A stretch of DNA of 64,000 nucleotides from Gemmatirosa kalamazoonensis. GTDB lineage: Bacteria > Gemmatimonadota > Gemmatimonadetes > Gemmatimonadales > Gemmatimonadaceae. Position numbers and translations under genes: made by a program. Where the stretch lies: NCBI RefSeq assembly GCF_000522985.1, contig NZ_CP007129.1:124001-188000 (forward strand). The letters are read 5' to 3'. The notes under the pieces are model-generated. The model was not told the origin of the DNA and did not search any database. It was given only the letters and a program-made list of their open reading frames with translations. This document shows, piece after piece, positions 47,977 through 58,573 of the stretch (its first letter is position 1; each line of letters begins with the position of its first letter).

Positions 47977-48948
47977 ATGACCACCCCCACCCTCGACGCG
48001 CCCACGCCACGCGAGATCCGCGACGCCGCCGATCGCGTGCAGGGGCTCGCGGTGCGCACGCCGCTCGTCCGCCTGCACGTGGATGCGCCGGTGGAGATCT
48101 GGCTCAAGCTCGAGAACCTGCAGCCGATCGGGTCGTTCAAGCTGCGCGGCGCGGCGAACGCGATGCTGACGACGCCGCGCTCGATGCTCGACCGCGGCGT
48201 GTACACGGCGAGCGCCGGCAACATGGCGCAGGGGGTCGCGTGGGTGGCGCGCGAGCTCGACGTGCCGTGCACGGTGATCGTCCCCGACCACGCGCCGGCG
48301 ACGAAGCTCGCCGCCATCGAGCGACTCGGCGCGCGCGTCGTGAAGGTCCCGTTCGAGCGGTGGTGGCGCGTGCTGCAGGAGCACGAGTATCCGGGCATGG
48401 ACGGCCTGTTCGTGCACCCGGTGTCGGACCGCCGCGTGATGGCGGGGAACGGCACGGTAGGCCTGGAGATCGTCGCCGATCTCCCCGAGGTCGACGCGGT
48501 GCTCGTGCCGTTCGGCGGCGGTGGGCTGTCGGTGGGGATCGCGGCCGCGCTGCGCACGGCACGCCCGTGGGCGCGCGTGTGGGCGTGCGAGGTGGAGACC
48601 GCGGCGCCGCTGCGCGCCTCGCTCGCCGCGGGCGAGGCGACGACGTGCGACTACGTGCCGAGCTTCGTGGACGGCATCGGCGGGCGCAGCGTGCTCGCGG
48701 AGATGTGGCCGCTCGTGCGCACGCTGCTCGCGGGGTCGATCACCGTGACGCTCGCGGAGGTGGCGGCGGCCGTGAAGCTGCTCGCGGAGCGCGCGCGGGT
48801 GGTGGCGGAGGGCGCGGGCGCCGCCGCGGTGGCGGCGGCGCTGCGCGGGGTGCCGGACGGGGCGCCGAAGCGGGTCGTGTGCGTCGTGTCGGGCGGGAAC
48901 ATCGACGCGGACAAGCTGGGGCGGATACTGTCAGGCGGGGTGCCGTGA
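47977..48948 (+). CDS. Threonine/serine dehydratase (PLP)
   Basis: A 323-residue fold-type II PLP enzyme, threonine ammonia-lyase type without a C-terminal ACT regulatory domain. The PLP Lys is in QPIGSFKLRGAANAM; SAGNMAQGVAWVAREL and the phosphate loop PFGGGGLSVGIA are present, with VVSGGN near the end. It would deaminate threonine or serine to a 2-oxo acid, but it may use another hydroxy-amino acid, since the family is broad (threo-3-hydroxyaspartate dehydratase, serine racemase). The start is 3 bp after the hairpin repeat. The end overlaps the convergent gene by 18 bp. Confidence 0.86.
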   Translation: MTTPTLDAPTPREIRDAADRVQGLAVRTPLVRLHVDAPVEIWLKLENLQPIGSFKLRGAANAMLTTPRSMLDRGVYTASAGNMAQGVAWVARELDVPCTVIVPDHAPATKLAAIERLGARVVKVPFERWWRVLQEHEYPGMDGLFVHPVSDRRVMAGNGTVGLEIVADLPEVDAVLVPFGGGGLSVGIAAALRTARPWARVWACEVETAAPLRASLAAGEATTCDYVPSFVDGIGGRSVLAEMWPLVRTLLAGSITVTLAEVAAAVKLLAERARVVAEGAGAAAVAAALRGVPDGAPKRVVCVVSGGNIDADKLGRILSGGVP

Positions 48949-49953
48949 GGCGTTAGGCCCCTCGGACGGGCCGCTCGCCGGCGCGTACGCATCGTACGCA
49001 TCGATCGTGAACTTGCCCGACACTCCCGTGGGCCCGCAGTCATCCGGGTCGCCCGTTCTGGTCCGTATGCACTGCGGTACCGGAAGCAGGTTGCCCGCGA
49101 GCAGGTCGTCCCACGACCCGGTCCTCGGCTCGAACAAGTGGTAGAGCCACTTGAAGTCGAGGTCCTCGGTCGGCGACGTGTGCACCTTCAACGACTCCCA
49201 CTCGAGCGGGTTGTTCGCGCACAGGTTCGCGATGCGCACGTTGATCTCGCCTCCCACCGGGCGAAGCGGCACGCTCTGACGCAGAGTGCCGTCGAAGTTC
49301 CGGATCATGAGCGTGATGATCGGTTGCTCGCCATCCGGCACATCGACTTCCAGCGTACGGACCCAGTTGCGGTAGCCCGACTGGTCGAACACGACGACTT
49401 CCTGCGGCTTGTTCTTGAGCGTGCCGGCGATCAGCCACTTCTCCTTGGATGTCGACGGCTCCAGCGTGCCTTCCTGCAGAACTGTGCGGCAGATCAGCTT
49501 CTCCTTGGCGGGACTCGACGTCACGGTCTGGTGCAGCAGGTCATCGATCAGCTTCAGGTCGGGGGCATAGTCGTCGGTGTACGGTGCGTTGATCACCGGT
49601 CGTCCGTCCGTGCGCGACGCCTTCGACACGGGAAAGCCGAAGTCCACGAACGCGTGGTCGAGCTCATACAACACCTCCCAGACGGGGCGTCCCTCACCGT
49701 CTCGCGAGATCGACCCCGCGGCGACGCGCGTGCCTCCGGCGAGCGCCAGGTTCGCGAGATCGACTCGGAGATAGCACGCGTGCGGCACGCCGTGGGACTT
49801 GTCCGGATGCTCGGACCACCGCTTCCACTCTGCCTCGTCGGCACGGTGCCGCGCGTCGGGGAACAGCACGGCCACCTGCAGGTAGTCTTCGTGTGGGACG
49901 TACACGGCGAGACCCGTGATCGTGACGCGCAGCGTGACGCAGACTTTAGGCAT
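48931..49953 (-). CDS. Unknown protein downstream of CHAT-TPR gene, 340 aa
   Basis: I do not recognise this protein. It has no signal peptide and starts MPKVCVTLRVTITGLAVYVP. Segments such as ACYLRVDLANLALAGGTRV, WEVLYELDHAFVDFGFP and PIITLMIRNFDGTLRQ suggest a beta-rich soluble protein. The start lies 21 bp after the CHAT-TPR stop, so it is in the same operon and is a candidate substrate or regulator of the CHAT protease. The last residues overlap the threonine dehydratase gene by 18 bp, and a CGTTAGGC site (48951) encodes Pro-Asn in that tail. Confidence 0.7.
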   Translation of the reverse strand: MPKVCVTLRVTITGLAVYVPHEDYLQVAVLFPDARHRADEAEWKRWSEHPDKSHGVPHACYLRVDLANLALAGGTRVAAGSISRDGEGRPVWEVLYELDHAFVDFGFPVSKASRTDGRPVINAPYTDDYAPDLKLIDDLLHQTVTSSPAKEKLICRTVLQEGTLEPSTSKEKWLIAGTLKNKPQEVVVFDQSGYRNWVRTLEVDVPDGEQPIITLMIRNFDGTLRQSVPLRPVGGEINVRIANLCANNPLEWESLKVHTSPTEDLDFKWLYHLFEPRTGSWDDLLAGNLLPVPQCIRTRTGDPDDCGPTGVSGKFTIDAYDAYAPASGPSEGPNASRHPA

Positions 49954-49974
49954 GCTCTAAGGATTGGTGGTGGC

Positions 49975-52900
49975 TCAGGGCCCGGAGTACACGAACGCCG
50001 CCCACACCCGCGGCGCCCGCGTCTCCGGTCGGTCGGACTCCAGTGCTTCGAGCTGCGCGGCGCGGAGCGCCTCCGCCGCGCCCATGCCGCCGGCGGCACG
50101 CCGGTGAAACGCCACGAGCAGCGGCGTCGTCGCGTCGTCGTTCACGTCCCACAAGGAGCTGAGCATCGCCGGCACGCCCGCGCGCAGAAAGCTGTACGCC
50201 AGTCCCGCGATCGGGCCCGCGTGCGTCGCGCGCGCGCCGAGCGTGTTGCACGCGGAGAGCACGACCATGCCGAGATGTGAGAGCCGGAGCGCGCCGATTT
50301 CCCGCGCGCGCAGCAGGCCGTCGTCCGCGCCGCCGGCGACGAGCGCGAGGTACGAGAGCTCCGGCTGCTCGGAGTTCGCGACCGCGTGCCCCGCGAAGTG
50401 GAAGATCGAGGACGACGGCAGCAGCGCGAGCACGCGCCGACGGTCGGCGTGCGCGCCGACGAGCAATCGCGCGCGCGCGTAGAGCCGCGCGACCTGCGCT
50501 GCCTCCTCCGCGGCGCCGCGCAGCGCGACCGCTCCACGCGTCGCCAGCGTATCGGCTGCCGGGTCGCCGACGACGAGCGCGCTGCCGCCGACGCCGTGTC
50601 GTGCCATGCCGGCCGCGCCGACGAATCCGGCGCTCGGCAGCGTGCGCACCGGATAGGCCTGCACCACGTAGCGCCCGGCGCGCCCGTCCCACAGCGCGGC
50701 GAACGGGACGCTCGACAGGTCGCGGTCCGGGACGACGACGAGCTCCCGCGCCGCCGTCAGCTCCGGGGCGACCGGGCGCAGGAGAACGTCGAAGAGTCGC
50801 GCGCGCGCGCGGCGGTCGCTGCCGGGTCGCCGAGCTCCGCGTGGAAGCGAGCGACCAGCGCCGCGATCGAGTCGCGCGGGACCGGCAGCGAGATGCTGCG
50901 CCAGGCGCTGCGCGACACGGCCCACACGATCACGCGCTCGCGCAGCAGCGCGTACTCGATGACGAGCACGCCCGCCGGAAGCCGCGTCCGCAGCGCGGGG
51001 ACGCCGATCGGCGCGTCGCGCGCCGTACCCGCCCACACGGCGGCACGCGAGCGCTCCAGCAGCTCGAACGCCTCCGACGCATCGCCGCGCGCGAGCGACA
51101 GCTCGATCATCGCGTCGTAGACGTTCTCCGTCGTCTCGTAGTAGCTCGCGCGCACCTCCGCCGACGGGAACAGCGCGCGGCGCGACTCGATCGCGGCGAC
51201 CGCCTCCGCCAGCGCCGCGCGGGCTCGTGCCGTGTCGCCGACCGCGCGCGCCGCGAGCGCCGCCTGGTAGAGCGCGTTCGGCAGGTTGATCTCGTCCCGC
51301 GCCGCGCGGTAGCCGCGAACGACGGCCTCCAGCTCGTCGCGCGCCGCCGCCGGGTCGCCGGCGAGCGCGACCTGCGCACGGACGAGCCCCACGTAGGCGG
51401 CGAGCCGATCGCGCGACACGCCGGGCGGGACGCGTGCCATCCATCGCTCGGCCTCCGTCAGATCCGCTCGCGCGACCTCCGCGCGGCCGGCGGCGAGGGC
51501 GGTGCGCGCGCGCTCGCGGTACGCCCACGCTACCGACTGCGGACGGCCCGACGACCGGGCGACCGCGAGCAGCTCGTCGGCCACGTCGAGCGCGGCGAGT
51601 GGCACCCGATCGGCGCGCGCGTACCCGCCGAAGACGCTGATGTGGTTCGCCATGAAGCTCGACGCGCGGAACGGCGCCAGCAGATGCATCCCGCGCAGCG
51701 CCTCGTCGTGACCGGCCGCGGCCTGCCCCGCGAAGTTCAGCGCCTCGGCGCGGAGCGACGACAGCATGCCGAGGTTCTCCGTCTCGCCGAGCCGCGCGAA
51801 GTACGGCTGCGCGTCTCCATACAGGCGCGCGGCGGCCTCGTAGGACCCGCGTCGGACCTGGTTGAGGCCGAGGGTCCAGAGGATCTTGCCCACCAGCGCC
51901 GGCTCGGCTGGTGTCGCATCCGCGAGCGCGCGTCGCAGCACCGCGTCGGCACTGTCGCGCGCCCCCCGGTTGAGCAGCGCGAGCGCGCGATACACCGCGG
52001 CCCACCGCGCCGCGGGCGTGCCGGCCTCGCGCATCGCGCGCTCCGCCCGCCCCAGCTCGCGCGCCGCGTCCTCGTACGCCGCGCGGCCGTAGAGCGCGAG
52101 CCCGTCCGCGAACGCCGCGTGCGCCGCCGCGAGCGTGCGCACGCGCGACGGCGTGCGCTGCGCTGCCTCGATCGCGCGTACCGCGAGCGCGACGCTCCGA
52201 TCGGCGCCCGCCGCATCCAGCTCGGCGCCGAGCGCGCGCGCCGAATCGAGGTCGCGGCGGGCACCGAGCGAGTCGCCGAGGGTCACGGCCCGTCCCCAGG
52301 TGCCTAACGCGGCGAGTCCCGTCTCCCGCGCCGTCTGTGGGGTGCGCGGGCTGCCCGCCGCCAGCCGCGCCAGCCGCTCCCGATGCGCCGCCCCCTCCCG
52401 CCGCCACGCCGGATCGTGCTCCGCGGCGACGTACGCGTCCCATGCCCCGCGCGCCGTCTCCACGAGGTAGAGCCGCTCGAGCAGCAGCGCGCGGTTGAAC
52501 AGCGCGACCGGCGACGCGTCACCCGCCGCGCGCGCCCGTTCCACCGCGTCGAGCGCCTGCAGCAGCGGCCGGAGCTGCTGGTCGCGCTCCGCGCGCGCGA
52601 GGTAGGCCACCGCGAGGTCGTTCAGCACCCGCGCATCGTCGGGCGCTCGGCTCCGTGCCCGCTCCAGCGCGGCGATGGCGCGGTCCACGCCCGCCGCGTC
52701 CGTGTCGCGCCACCGGAGGTCGACGAGTGCCGCGGCGCGCAGCACCGCCGGCGACGAGTCCGACCGGAGGCGCGGCAGCACCACGCGCGACGCGCGCCCG
52801 ATCGCCGCGAAGCGACGCGACCCCGGCGCGGGCGGCGGCGCGCAGCGCAGACGGGGCACGAGCGCCGCCGTGTCGACGACCGCGCAGCCGCTCCATGCCG

Positions 52901-53081
52901 TCTGGCCCGCGAGCCGGCCCGCCGTGAAGCGCTCGCCGAGGAGCATCGACTGCAGCTGCCCGACGTCTCGTCCCACGTCGGTCGCGTCGGCGCGGGCGCC
53001 GCAGCCGGTGACACTCGACACGCCGGATGCGGTGAGGGCGAGCGCGGCGAGCAGGCGAGCCAGGCGGCAGGGCGGGCGCAT
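49975..53081 (-). pseudogene. CHAT-protease/TPR lipoprotein, frameshifted at a CG tract
   Basis: The gene starts at ATG 53081 with a lipoprotein signal (LTASGVSSVTGC, Cys 27), followed by many TPR-like helical pairs through about residue 640. The frame is lost in a (CG)7 tract at 50798-50811. In another frame the sequence continues RLFDVLLRPVAPEL, then a complete CHAT domain: VPDRDLSSVPFAALWD, the catalytic His region SIFHFAGHAVAN and the catalytic Cys region MVVLSACNTLG, and it ends at 49975. Removing one CG unit gives a protein of about 1035 residues. CHAT domains are caspase-like proteases. The lipid anchor places this one outside the cytoplasm, unusual for the family as I know it. In the printed sequence the protease is not translated. 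Confidence 0.8.
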
Positions 53082-53326
53082 GGCGGCCGATGATACGCGC
53101 CGTTCTCGCGCCGGGCGACGGCCAGGGTGACGAACGCGAACGTGGTGGGGTCACCCGTCACGATCGGTGACGGCCCGCGCGCTAGGCAGGACGAGCCGTA
53201 CTTGCGCATGCGGGGACGCCCACCAGTATAGCCTCGTCCGCCCGACCTCGCGGCTTGCGTCCGGCCCTCTCCGCCGACCACGGAGCCGCATAGTCCTCAC
53301 CCCCAGTCCCAGAGGACACCGTCCCC

Positions 53327-56300
53327 ATGACCACTTCCTGGCGCCGACTTCTCAGCGCCGCGCTGACGGCCACCGTGCCCGCGGTGCTCGCGGCGCAGCA
53401 GGCCACCACGGTCTCCGGAGTCGTCCGCAGCGACGCGAGCACGCCACTCAATGGCGCGAGCGTCTCGATCCCCGGTCTGCAAGTCGGTGGCGTGACCAAC
53501 GCCGACGGGCGTTACACGTTCACCGTCCCGGCGAACCGCGCGTCGGGCACCGTCACGCTCAGCGTCCGGCGGCTCGGCTACACGCCGCAGACGGCGACTG
53601 TGACGCTCGGCCGCGGGCCCGTGACGCAGGACTTCACGCTCGTGCAGTCGGCCAGCCAGCTCACCGGCGTCGTCGTCACCGCGCTGAGCCAGCAGCGCGA
53701 GAAGCAGACGATCGGCACGTCGCAGCAGCAGATCGGCGGCGAGGAGCTGACGCGCGTGAAGACGCCGAGCCTCGTCAGCGCGATGTCGGGCAAGGTGAGC
53801 GGCGTGCAGATCGCGCAGAGCGGCAACATCGGCGGGACCACGCGCATCGTGATCCGCGGGCAGGGCTCGATCCGCGGCGAGAACCAGCCGCTGTTCATCG
53901 TCGACGGCATCCCGATCTCGAACCGCGACTTCTCCACCGCGTCGGCGGGCGGCGGCCGTGACTACGGCAGCGCGATCCAGGACATCAACCCGGACGACAT
54001 CGCGAGCATCACGGTGCTCAAGGGGCCGAACGCCGCCGCGCTCTACGGCTCGCGCGCGTCGAACGGCGCCGTCGTGATCACGACGAAGACGGGGCGCAAC
54101 GCGGCGGCCGGGACGCGGATCACGCTGACGAGCCGCTACATGGCCGACAACATGTCGATCTTCCCGAGCTACCAGAACCAGTACGGTCAGGGGTTCGGCG
54201 GGGAGTTCCAGTACGTCGACGGCGCGGGCAGCGGCGTGAACGACGGCGCCGACGAGTCCTGGGGCCCGAAGCTCGACGGCCGCCCGATCGACCAGTTCAG
54301 CGGCAAGGCGCAGCCGTGGGTCGCGCACCCGGACAACGTGAAGCAGTACTTCGACGTCGGCCGCACGGTGTCGAACAACGTGAACGCGAGCGCGTCGGGG
54401 CAGAACATGGGCGCGCGGCTCTCCGTCACGCGTGATGACATCAACGGCATCGTGCCGAACTCGCGGCTCGGCCGCACGGCCGCGTCGCTGAACGGGAGCG
54501 GTCAGATCCGGAAGCTGAACCTGAACGGCTCGCTCAACTACACGACGAGCAACGGCAATCGCCCCGAGAACGGCTACACCGAGGGGAACCCGTGGATGAC
54601 GTTCACGTGGTTCGGCCGCCAGGTCGACGTCGCGGGGCTGAAGAACAAGTACTACAACACCGCCGACAACCCCTACGGCCTGCCCGACGGCTCGCTCTAC
54701 AACTGGAACGACAACTACCACCGGAACCCGTACTGGCAGGTCTACGAGAACACGGCGCCGGACACGCGTGAGCGCGTGATCGGGCAGCTCAGCGCGCAGT
54801 ACGAGTTCGCGCCGTGGCTGCGCGGCACGCTGCGCGGCGGCTCCGACTCGTACCGCAACACCGCCGACGAGCACTTCGCGAAGGGGAACATCGACCGCGC
54901 GAACGCGTCGTACAACGGCGCCTTCACGAGCAACACGCTCCGCGCGCGCGAGACGAACTTCGAGGCCATCCTCACCGCGCAGAAGAGCGTCAGCATGTTC
55001 GACGTGACGCTCACCGGCGGCGGCAACAAGCGCCGCAACGACGGCTTCGCCGACGGCTACTCGACGCGCGGCATCCTCGTGGCGGGGATCTACAACCTGG
55101 CGAACGCGGGGATCACGCCGACGTTCACGAACTCCGAGGCGCACTCCGCGGTGAACTCGGCGTACGGCTCCGCCGTGATCACGACGCACAAGGTGTGGAC
55201 GGTCGAGGTCACGGGGCGCAACGACTGGTCGTCGACGCTGCCGAAGGAGAACGCGTCGTACTTCTATCCGTCGGTCAGCTCGTCGCTGATCCTGAGCGAC
55301 CTGGTCCCGGCGCTCCAGGAGCACACGCCGATCTCGTTCCTCAAGCTGCGCGGCGGCTGGGCGCAGGTGGGCGCCGACGCGTCGCCGTACCAGCTTCAGA
55401 CGGTCTACAACGGCTCGTCGAACAAGTTCGGCGGGCTCGCCTTGTACTCGCTCGACAACTCGTCGGCGAACGCGGCCCTCAAGCCCGAGCGCACGTTCGG
55501 CACGGAGGGCGGCCTCGAGCTGTCGCTGTTCAACGACCGCGTGACGTTCGACGGCACGTACTACCTCAAGCGCACGCGCGACCAGATCATCCCGCTCACG
55601 ATCTCGCCGGCGACCGGCTTCAGCTCGACGGTCATCAACGCGGGCCAGATCACCAACCGCGGCATCGAGGCGATGCTGACCGTCAAGCCGATCGACCGCG
55701 GCAACCTGCACTGGTCCACGACGTTCAACTGGACGCGCAACCGCAACCGCGTCGACGAGCTGGCGCCGGGCCTCTCGACGATCGTCATCGCGTCGCAGTG
55801 GCAGGCGAACATCGAGGCGCGCGTCGGGCAGCCGTACGGCATCCTCTACGGCTTCGGCTGGCAGCGCGACTCGGCGACGGGCAAGATCCTCACGGTCGAC
55901 GGCCTGCCGCAGCAGGACAAGAACAAGAAGATCCTCGGCGACGTGAACCCCGACTGGGTCGGCGGCTGGGCGAACGAGATCCGCTACAAGCGGCTCACGC
56001 TCAACACGCTGCTCGACGTGCGGAAGGGCGGGAAGAACTTCTCCATCGGCAACTGGTGGGGGATGTACGCCGGCATTCTCGAGTCGACGCTGAAAGGGCG
56101 CGAGATCGACTGGAACAAGCCGGGGCTCGTCGTCGACGGCATCGACGCGTCGACGCACCAGCCGAACACGACGGTCGTCACGGCCGAGGATTACGGCCAC
56201 AATCTGTACCCGACGCACGAGCCGGCGATCTTCAACACCGGCTTCGTGAAGCTCCGCGAGGTGCAGCTCTCGTGGAACGCGCCGCAGCGCTTCGCGCGCC

Positions 56301-56479
56301 GCGTCTACGCGTCGGAGCTGAACATCGGCCTCGTCGGCCGGAACCTGCTGACGTGGACGAACTTCCCGAACTACGACCCGGAGAACGCGACGAACGCGGG
56401 CAACGGTGGGCAGGGCTTCGACATGGGTGCGATGCCGACCACGCGTAGCATCGGCTTCAACATCTCGGTCACGCCGTGA
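53327..56479 (+). CDS. SusC/RagA-type TonB-dependent outer-membrane transporter
   Basis: A 1050-residue outer-membrane receptor. A signal peptide (to about residue 23, LAAQ) is followed by a carboxypeptidase-regulatory-like domain (SGVVRSDASTPLNGASVSI to GRYTFTVPA). The plug domain has RIVIRGQGSIRGENQPLFIVDG and ITVLKGPNAAALYGSRASNG, the hallmark of SusC/RagA. The beta-barrel follows to the C-terminus (SIGFNISVTP, closing aromatic pattern). It is paired with SusD 24 bp downstream. Together they import glycans or peptides with TonB energy. No glycoside hydrolase lies in the same operon. The gene and its SusD partner hold no GTTAGGC site. Confidence 0.93.
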   Translation: MTTSWRRLLSAALTATVPAVLAAQQATTVSGVVRSDASTPLNGASVSIPGLQVGGVTNADGRYTFTVPANRASGTVTLSVRRLGYTPQTATVTLGRGPVTQDFTLVQSASQLTGVVVTALSQQREKQTIGTSQQQIGGEELTRVKTPSLVSAMSGKVSGVQIAQSGNIGGTTRIVIRGQGSIRGENQPLFIVDGIPISNRDFSTASAGGGRDYGSAIQDINPDDIASITVLKGPNAAALYGSRASNGAVVITTKTGRNAAAGTRITLTSRYMADNMSIFPSYQNQYGQGFGGEFQYVDGAGSGVNDGADESWGPKLDGRPIDQFSGKAQPWVAHPDNVKQYFDVGRTVSNNVNASASGQNMGARLSVTRDDINGIVPNSRLGRTAASLNGSGQIRKLNLNGSLNYTTSNGNRPENGYTEGNPWMTFTWFGRQVDVAGLKNKYYNTADNPYGLPDGSLYNWNDNYHRNPYWQVYENTAPDTRERVIGQLSAQYEFAPWLRGTLRGGSDSYRNTADEHFAKGNIDRANASYNGAFTSNTLRARETNFEAILTAQKSVSMFDVTLTGGGNKRRNDGFADGYSTRGILVAGIYNLANAGITPTFTNSEAHSAVNSAYGSAVITTHKVWTVEVTGRNDWSSTLPKENASYFYPSVSSSLILSDLVPALQEHTPISFLKLRGGWAQVGADASPYQLQTVYNGSSNKFGGLALYSLDNSSANAALKPERTFGTEGGLELSLFNDRVTFDGTYYLKRTRDQIIPLTISPATGFSSTVINAGQITNRGIEAMLTVKPIDRGNLHWSTTFNWTRNRNRVDELAPGLSTIVIASQWQANIEARVGQPYGILYGFGWQRDSATGKILTVDGLPQQDKNKKILGDVNPDWVGGWANEIRYKRLTLNTLLDVRKGGKNFSIGNWWGMYAGILESTLKGREIDWNKPGLVVDGIDASTHQPNTTVVTAEDYGHNLYPTHEPAIFNTGFVKLREVQLSWNAPQRFARRVYASELNIGLVGRNLLTWTNFPNYDPENATNAGNGGQGFDMGAMPTTRSIGFNISVTP

Positions 56480-56502
56480 CCCCCACCCGGGAGACTGATT
56501 CC

Positions 56503-58005
56503 ATGCGACTCACACGCATCTCGGTCGCCGCGGCGGTGGTGGCCGCGGCGATCACGGTCGGCTGCTCGAAGGACCTGACGTCATTGAACGTCAACCCGAA
56601 CCAGCCGACCACCGCGCCCGCGTCGGCGCTGTTCACGAACGCGACCGTCTCCACGGTGCAGCGGTTCAACGGGTCGTTCAACACGCTGTCGATGACGGAG
56701 CTGTTCGCGCAGCACATCGCGCAGGTCCAGTACATCGACGAGGACCGCGGCCACATCCGCTCCACGACGATCGACGCGCTCTTCACGGACGCGTACCGGA
56801 ACGAGCTCGAGGACTTCCAGAAGATCATCGACCAGGGCGTGGCGGCGAAGGCGGCCGGCATCTCCGGGCCCGCGCAGGTCATGCAGTCGTGGGTGTTCCA
56901 GCAGCTCACCGACCTGTGGGGCGACATCCCCTACAGCGAGGCGCTCAAGGGCGACATCCCCGGCTCGAGCTTCACGCCGAAGTACGACGCGCAGAAGGAC
57001 ATCTACTACGGTCTGCTGAAGACGCTCACCGACGCCTCGAGCGCGCTGAAGAGCGCGACCGACGCGGGCCTCGGCTCGGCCGACCCGATCTACAAGGGGA
57101 ACGCCGCGCAGTGGGCGAAGTTCGCCAACTCGATGCGCGCACGGCTGGCGATGCGCATGAGCAAGGCCGACCCGACGAAGGCCGACGCCGAGCTGCGCGC
57201 GGCGATCGCGGCGGGGCTCATGACCTCGAACGCCGACAACGCGCAGCTCAACTATCCGGGTGACGGCGTGTTCGACAACCCGTGGTCGTCGAACTTCGCG
57301 GGGCGCGACGACCACCGCGTGTCGAAGACGCTGCTCGACACGATGAACACGCTCGCCGACCCGCGCGTGAAGATCTACGCGCAGCCGACGAAGGCGGACC
57401 CGAACGTGTACGCGGGGCTGCAGAACGGTCTCGACAACGCGACGGCGAGCGGCGCGCTGTTCAACACGACGTCGCGGCCGGGAGCGATCTTCTACCCGGG
57501 CACCACGACGTACGGCACGTTCGGCACGTCGGCGGGGCGCAAGACGCCGAACTACCTGCAGACGTACGCCGAGGTGCAGTTCATCCTCGCCGAGGCGGCC
57601 GAGCGCGGCATGGCCGGGCTGAGCGCGGGCGCGGCGAAGGGCTACTACGACGCCGGCGTGCGTGCGTCGATCACGCAGTGGGGCGGCTCGAACGCCGACG
57701 CCGACGCGTACCTCGCGCGCAACGGCGTCGCCTACCGCGGCGGCGCGCAGGGGCTCCAGCAGATCGGGCTGCAGAAGTGGATCGCGGAGTTCACGCAGGG
57801 CCTCGAGGCCTGGAGCGACTGGCGCCGCACCGGCAACCCGGCGTCGATCAAGCCGGGCCCGAAGCAGTACCCGGACGTGCCGGGCATTCCGCGCCGGCTC
57901 ATCTACCCGAGCAACGAGCAGTCGGTCAACCTCAAGAGCCTGACGGACGCCATCGCGCGGCAGGGGGCGGACAGCTACCTGACGCACGTGTGGTGGGACA
58001 AGTGA
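56503..58005 (+). CDS. SusD/RagB-like substrate-binding lipoprotein
   Basis: A 500-residue lipoprotein with a lipobox (AAITVGCSKDLTSLNVNPN; Cys 21). The SusD fold is visible from helical TPR-like pairs (WVFQQLTDLWGDIPYSEAL; KFANSMRARLAMRMSKAD), the segment FILAEAAERG, and the C-terminal EFTQGLEAWSDWRRTG and IPRRLIYP motifs of the SusD_2 subgroup. It caps the SusC barrel and binds the substrate. It follows SusC by 23 bp with no separate promoter. Confidence 0.92.
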   Translation: MRLTRISVAAAVVAAAITVGCSKDLTSLNVNPNQPTTAPASALFTNATVSTVQRFNGSFNTLSMTELFAQHIAQVQYIDEDRGHIRSTTIDALFTDAYRNELEDFQKIIDQGVAAKAAGISGPAQVMQSWVFQQLTDLWGDIPYSEALKGDIPGSSFTPKYDAQKDIYYGLLKTLTDASSALKSATDAGLGSADPIYKGNAAQWAKFANSMRARLAMRMSKADPTKADAELRAAIAAGLMTSNADNAQLNYPGDGVFDNPWSSNFAGRDDHRVSKTLLDTMNTLADPRVKIYAQPTKADPNVYAGLQNGLDNATASGALFNTTSRPGAIFYPGTTTYGTFGTSAGRKTPNYLQTYAEVQFILAEAAERGMAGLSAGAAKGYYDAGVRASITQWGGSNADADAYLARNGVAYRGGAQGLQQIGLQKWIAEFTQGLEAWSDWRRTGNPASIKPGPKQYPDVPGIPRRLIYPSNEQSVNLKSLTDAIARQGADSYLTHVWWDK

Positions 58006-58010
58006 GATCT

Positions 58011-58116
58011 GCTGCGTAGCTGCGTAGCTGCGTAACGACCGACGCCCTTTCCCGTTCGCTACAGGGAAAGGGCGTCGGTCGTTATGCAGCCACGCAGCAC
58101 GCAGCCGCGCAGCAGC
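58011..58116. repeat. Strong hairpin repeat, likely two-way terminator
   Basis: A perfect 21-bp stem (58033-58053 with 58064-58084, AACGACCGACGCCCTTTCCC type) with a 10-nt loop. It is flanked by inverted tandem copies of GCTGCGTA/GCTGCGTG (58011-58032 and 58085-58116). It lies between convergent SusD and the plug-only protein, where a terminator for both directions is expected. Confidence 0.82.
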
Positions 58117-58118
58117 CG

Positions 58119-58562
58119 TTACATCGTCTTGATCAGGATCACCGGTCCCTCGTGCGCCGAGCCGCCGAACTTCTGCATCGCGGCGGCGGCGTCGAGGAAG
58201 CGGATCTCGGTGACGTTCGCGATGTGCATGGTGTTGATCTCGGAGAGCGACACCACCGGGTTCCCGTCGACCGATGCGTGCACCTTGCCCGACTCGGCGT
58301 CGTTGGCGCTGCACACGCCGAGGCAGCTCTGCGTGCCGCGCACGTTGAGGAAGTTCGGGCGGAGCCGCCGGATCACCTCGAGGACGCTCTGCGCCTGCAG
58401 GTCGGGCGCCGCGAGCTCCTCACGCGTGATGAGGTAGCGGTCGCGGCGCGCGGGGCGCGCGTCCTTCACCGTCTTCGTGGCGGAGTCCTGCGCGGCGGTG
58501 GGGCGCGCGGCGACAGGAGCGGCGACGAGCAGCGCGAACAGCGCGAGTCGGTGCGGGGACAC
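58119..58562 (-). CDS. Exported plug-domain-only protein
   Basis: A 147-residue exported protein. The start is GTG at 58562, after a strong GGAGGAG, giving a signal peptide (LALFALLVAAPVAARPTAAQ). The rest resembles the N-terminal plug of TonB-dependent receptors: RYLITREELAAPDLQAQSVL, VIRRLRPNFLNVRG, VHASVDGNPVVSLSEI, VTEIRFLDAAAAMQKFGG, and EGPVILIKTM. No barrel follows. Such plug-only proteins are recurrent in Gemmatimonadota to my knowledge. Their role is unknown. The gene follows the DUF4159 gene with an overlap-free gap of 11 bp, so the two form an operon. Confidence 0.72.
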   Translation of the reverse strand: MSPHRLALFALLVAAPVAARPTAAQDSATKTVKDARPARRDRYLITREELAAPDLQAQSVLEVIRRLRPNFLNVRGTQSCLGVCSANDAESGKVHASVDGNPVVSLSEINTMHIANVTEIRFLDAAAAMQKFGGSAHEGPVILIKTM

Positions 58563-58573
58563 GGGTCTCCTCC

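Noticed and set aside
53297-56218. 973-codon minus-strand frame opposite SusC
   Set aside because: Arg/Asp/Val-rich composition is the antisense of a clear SusC gene.
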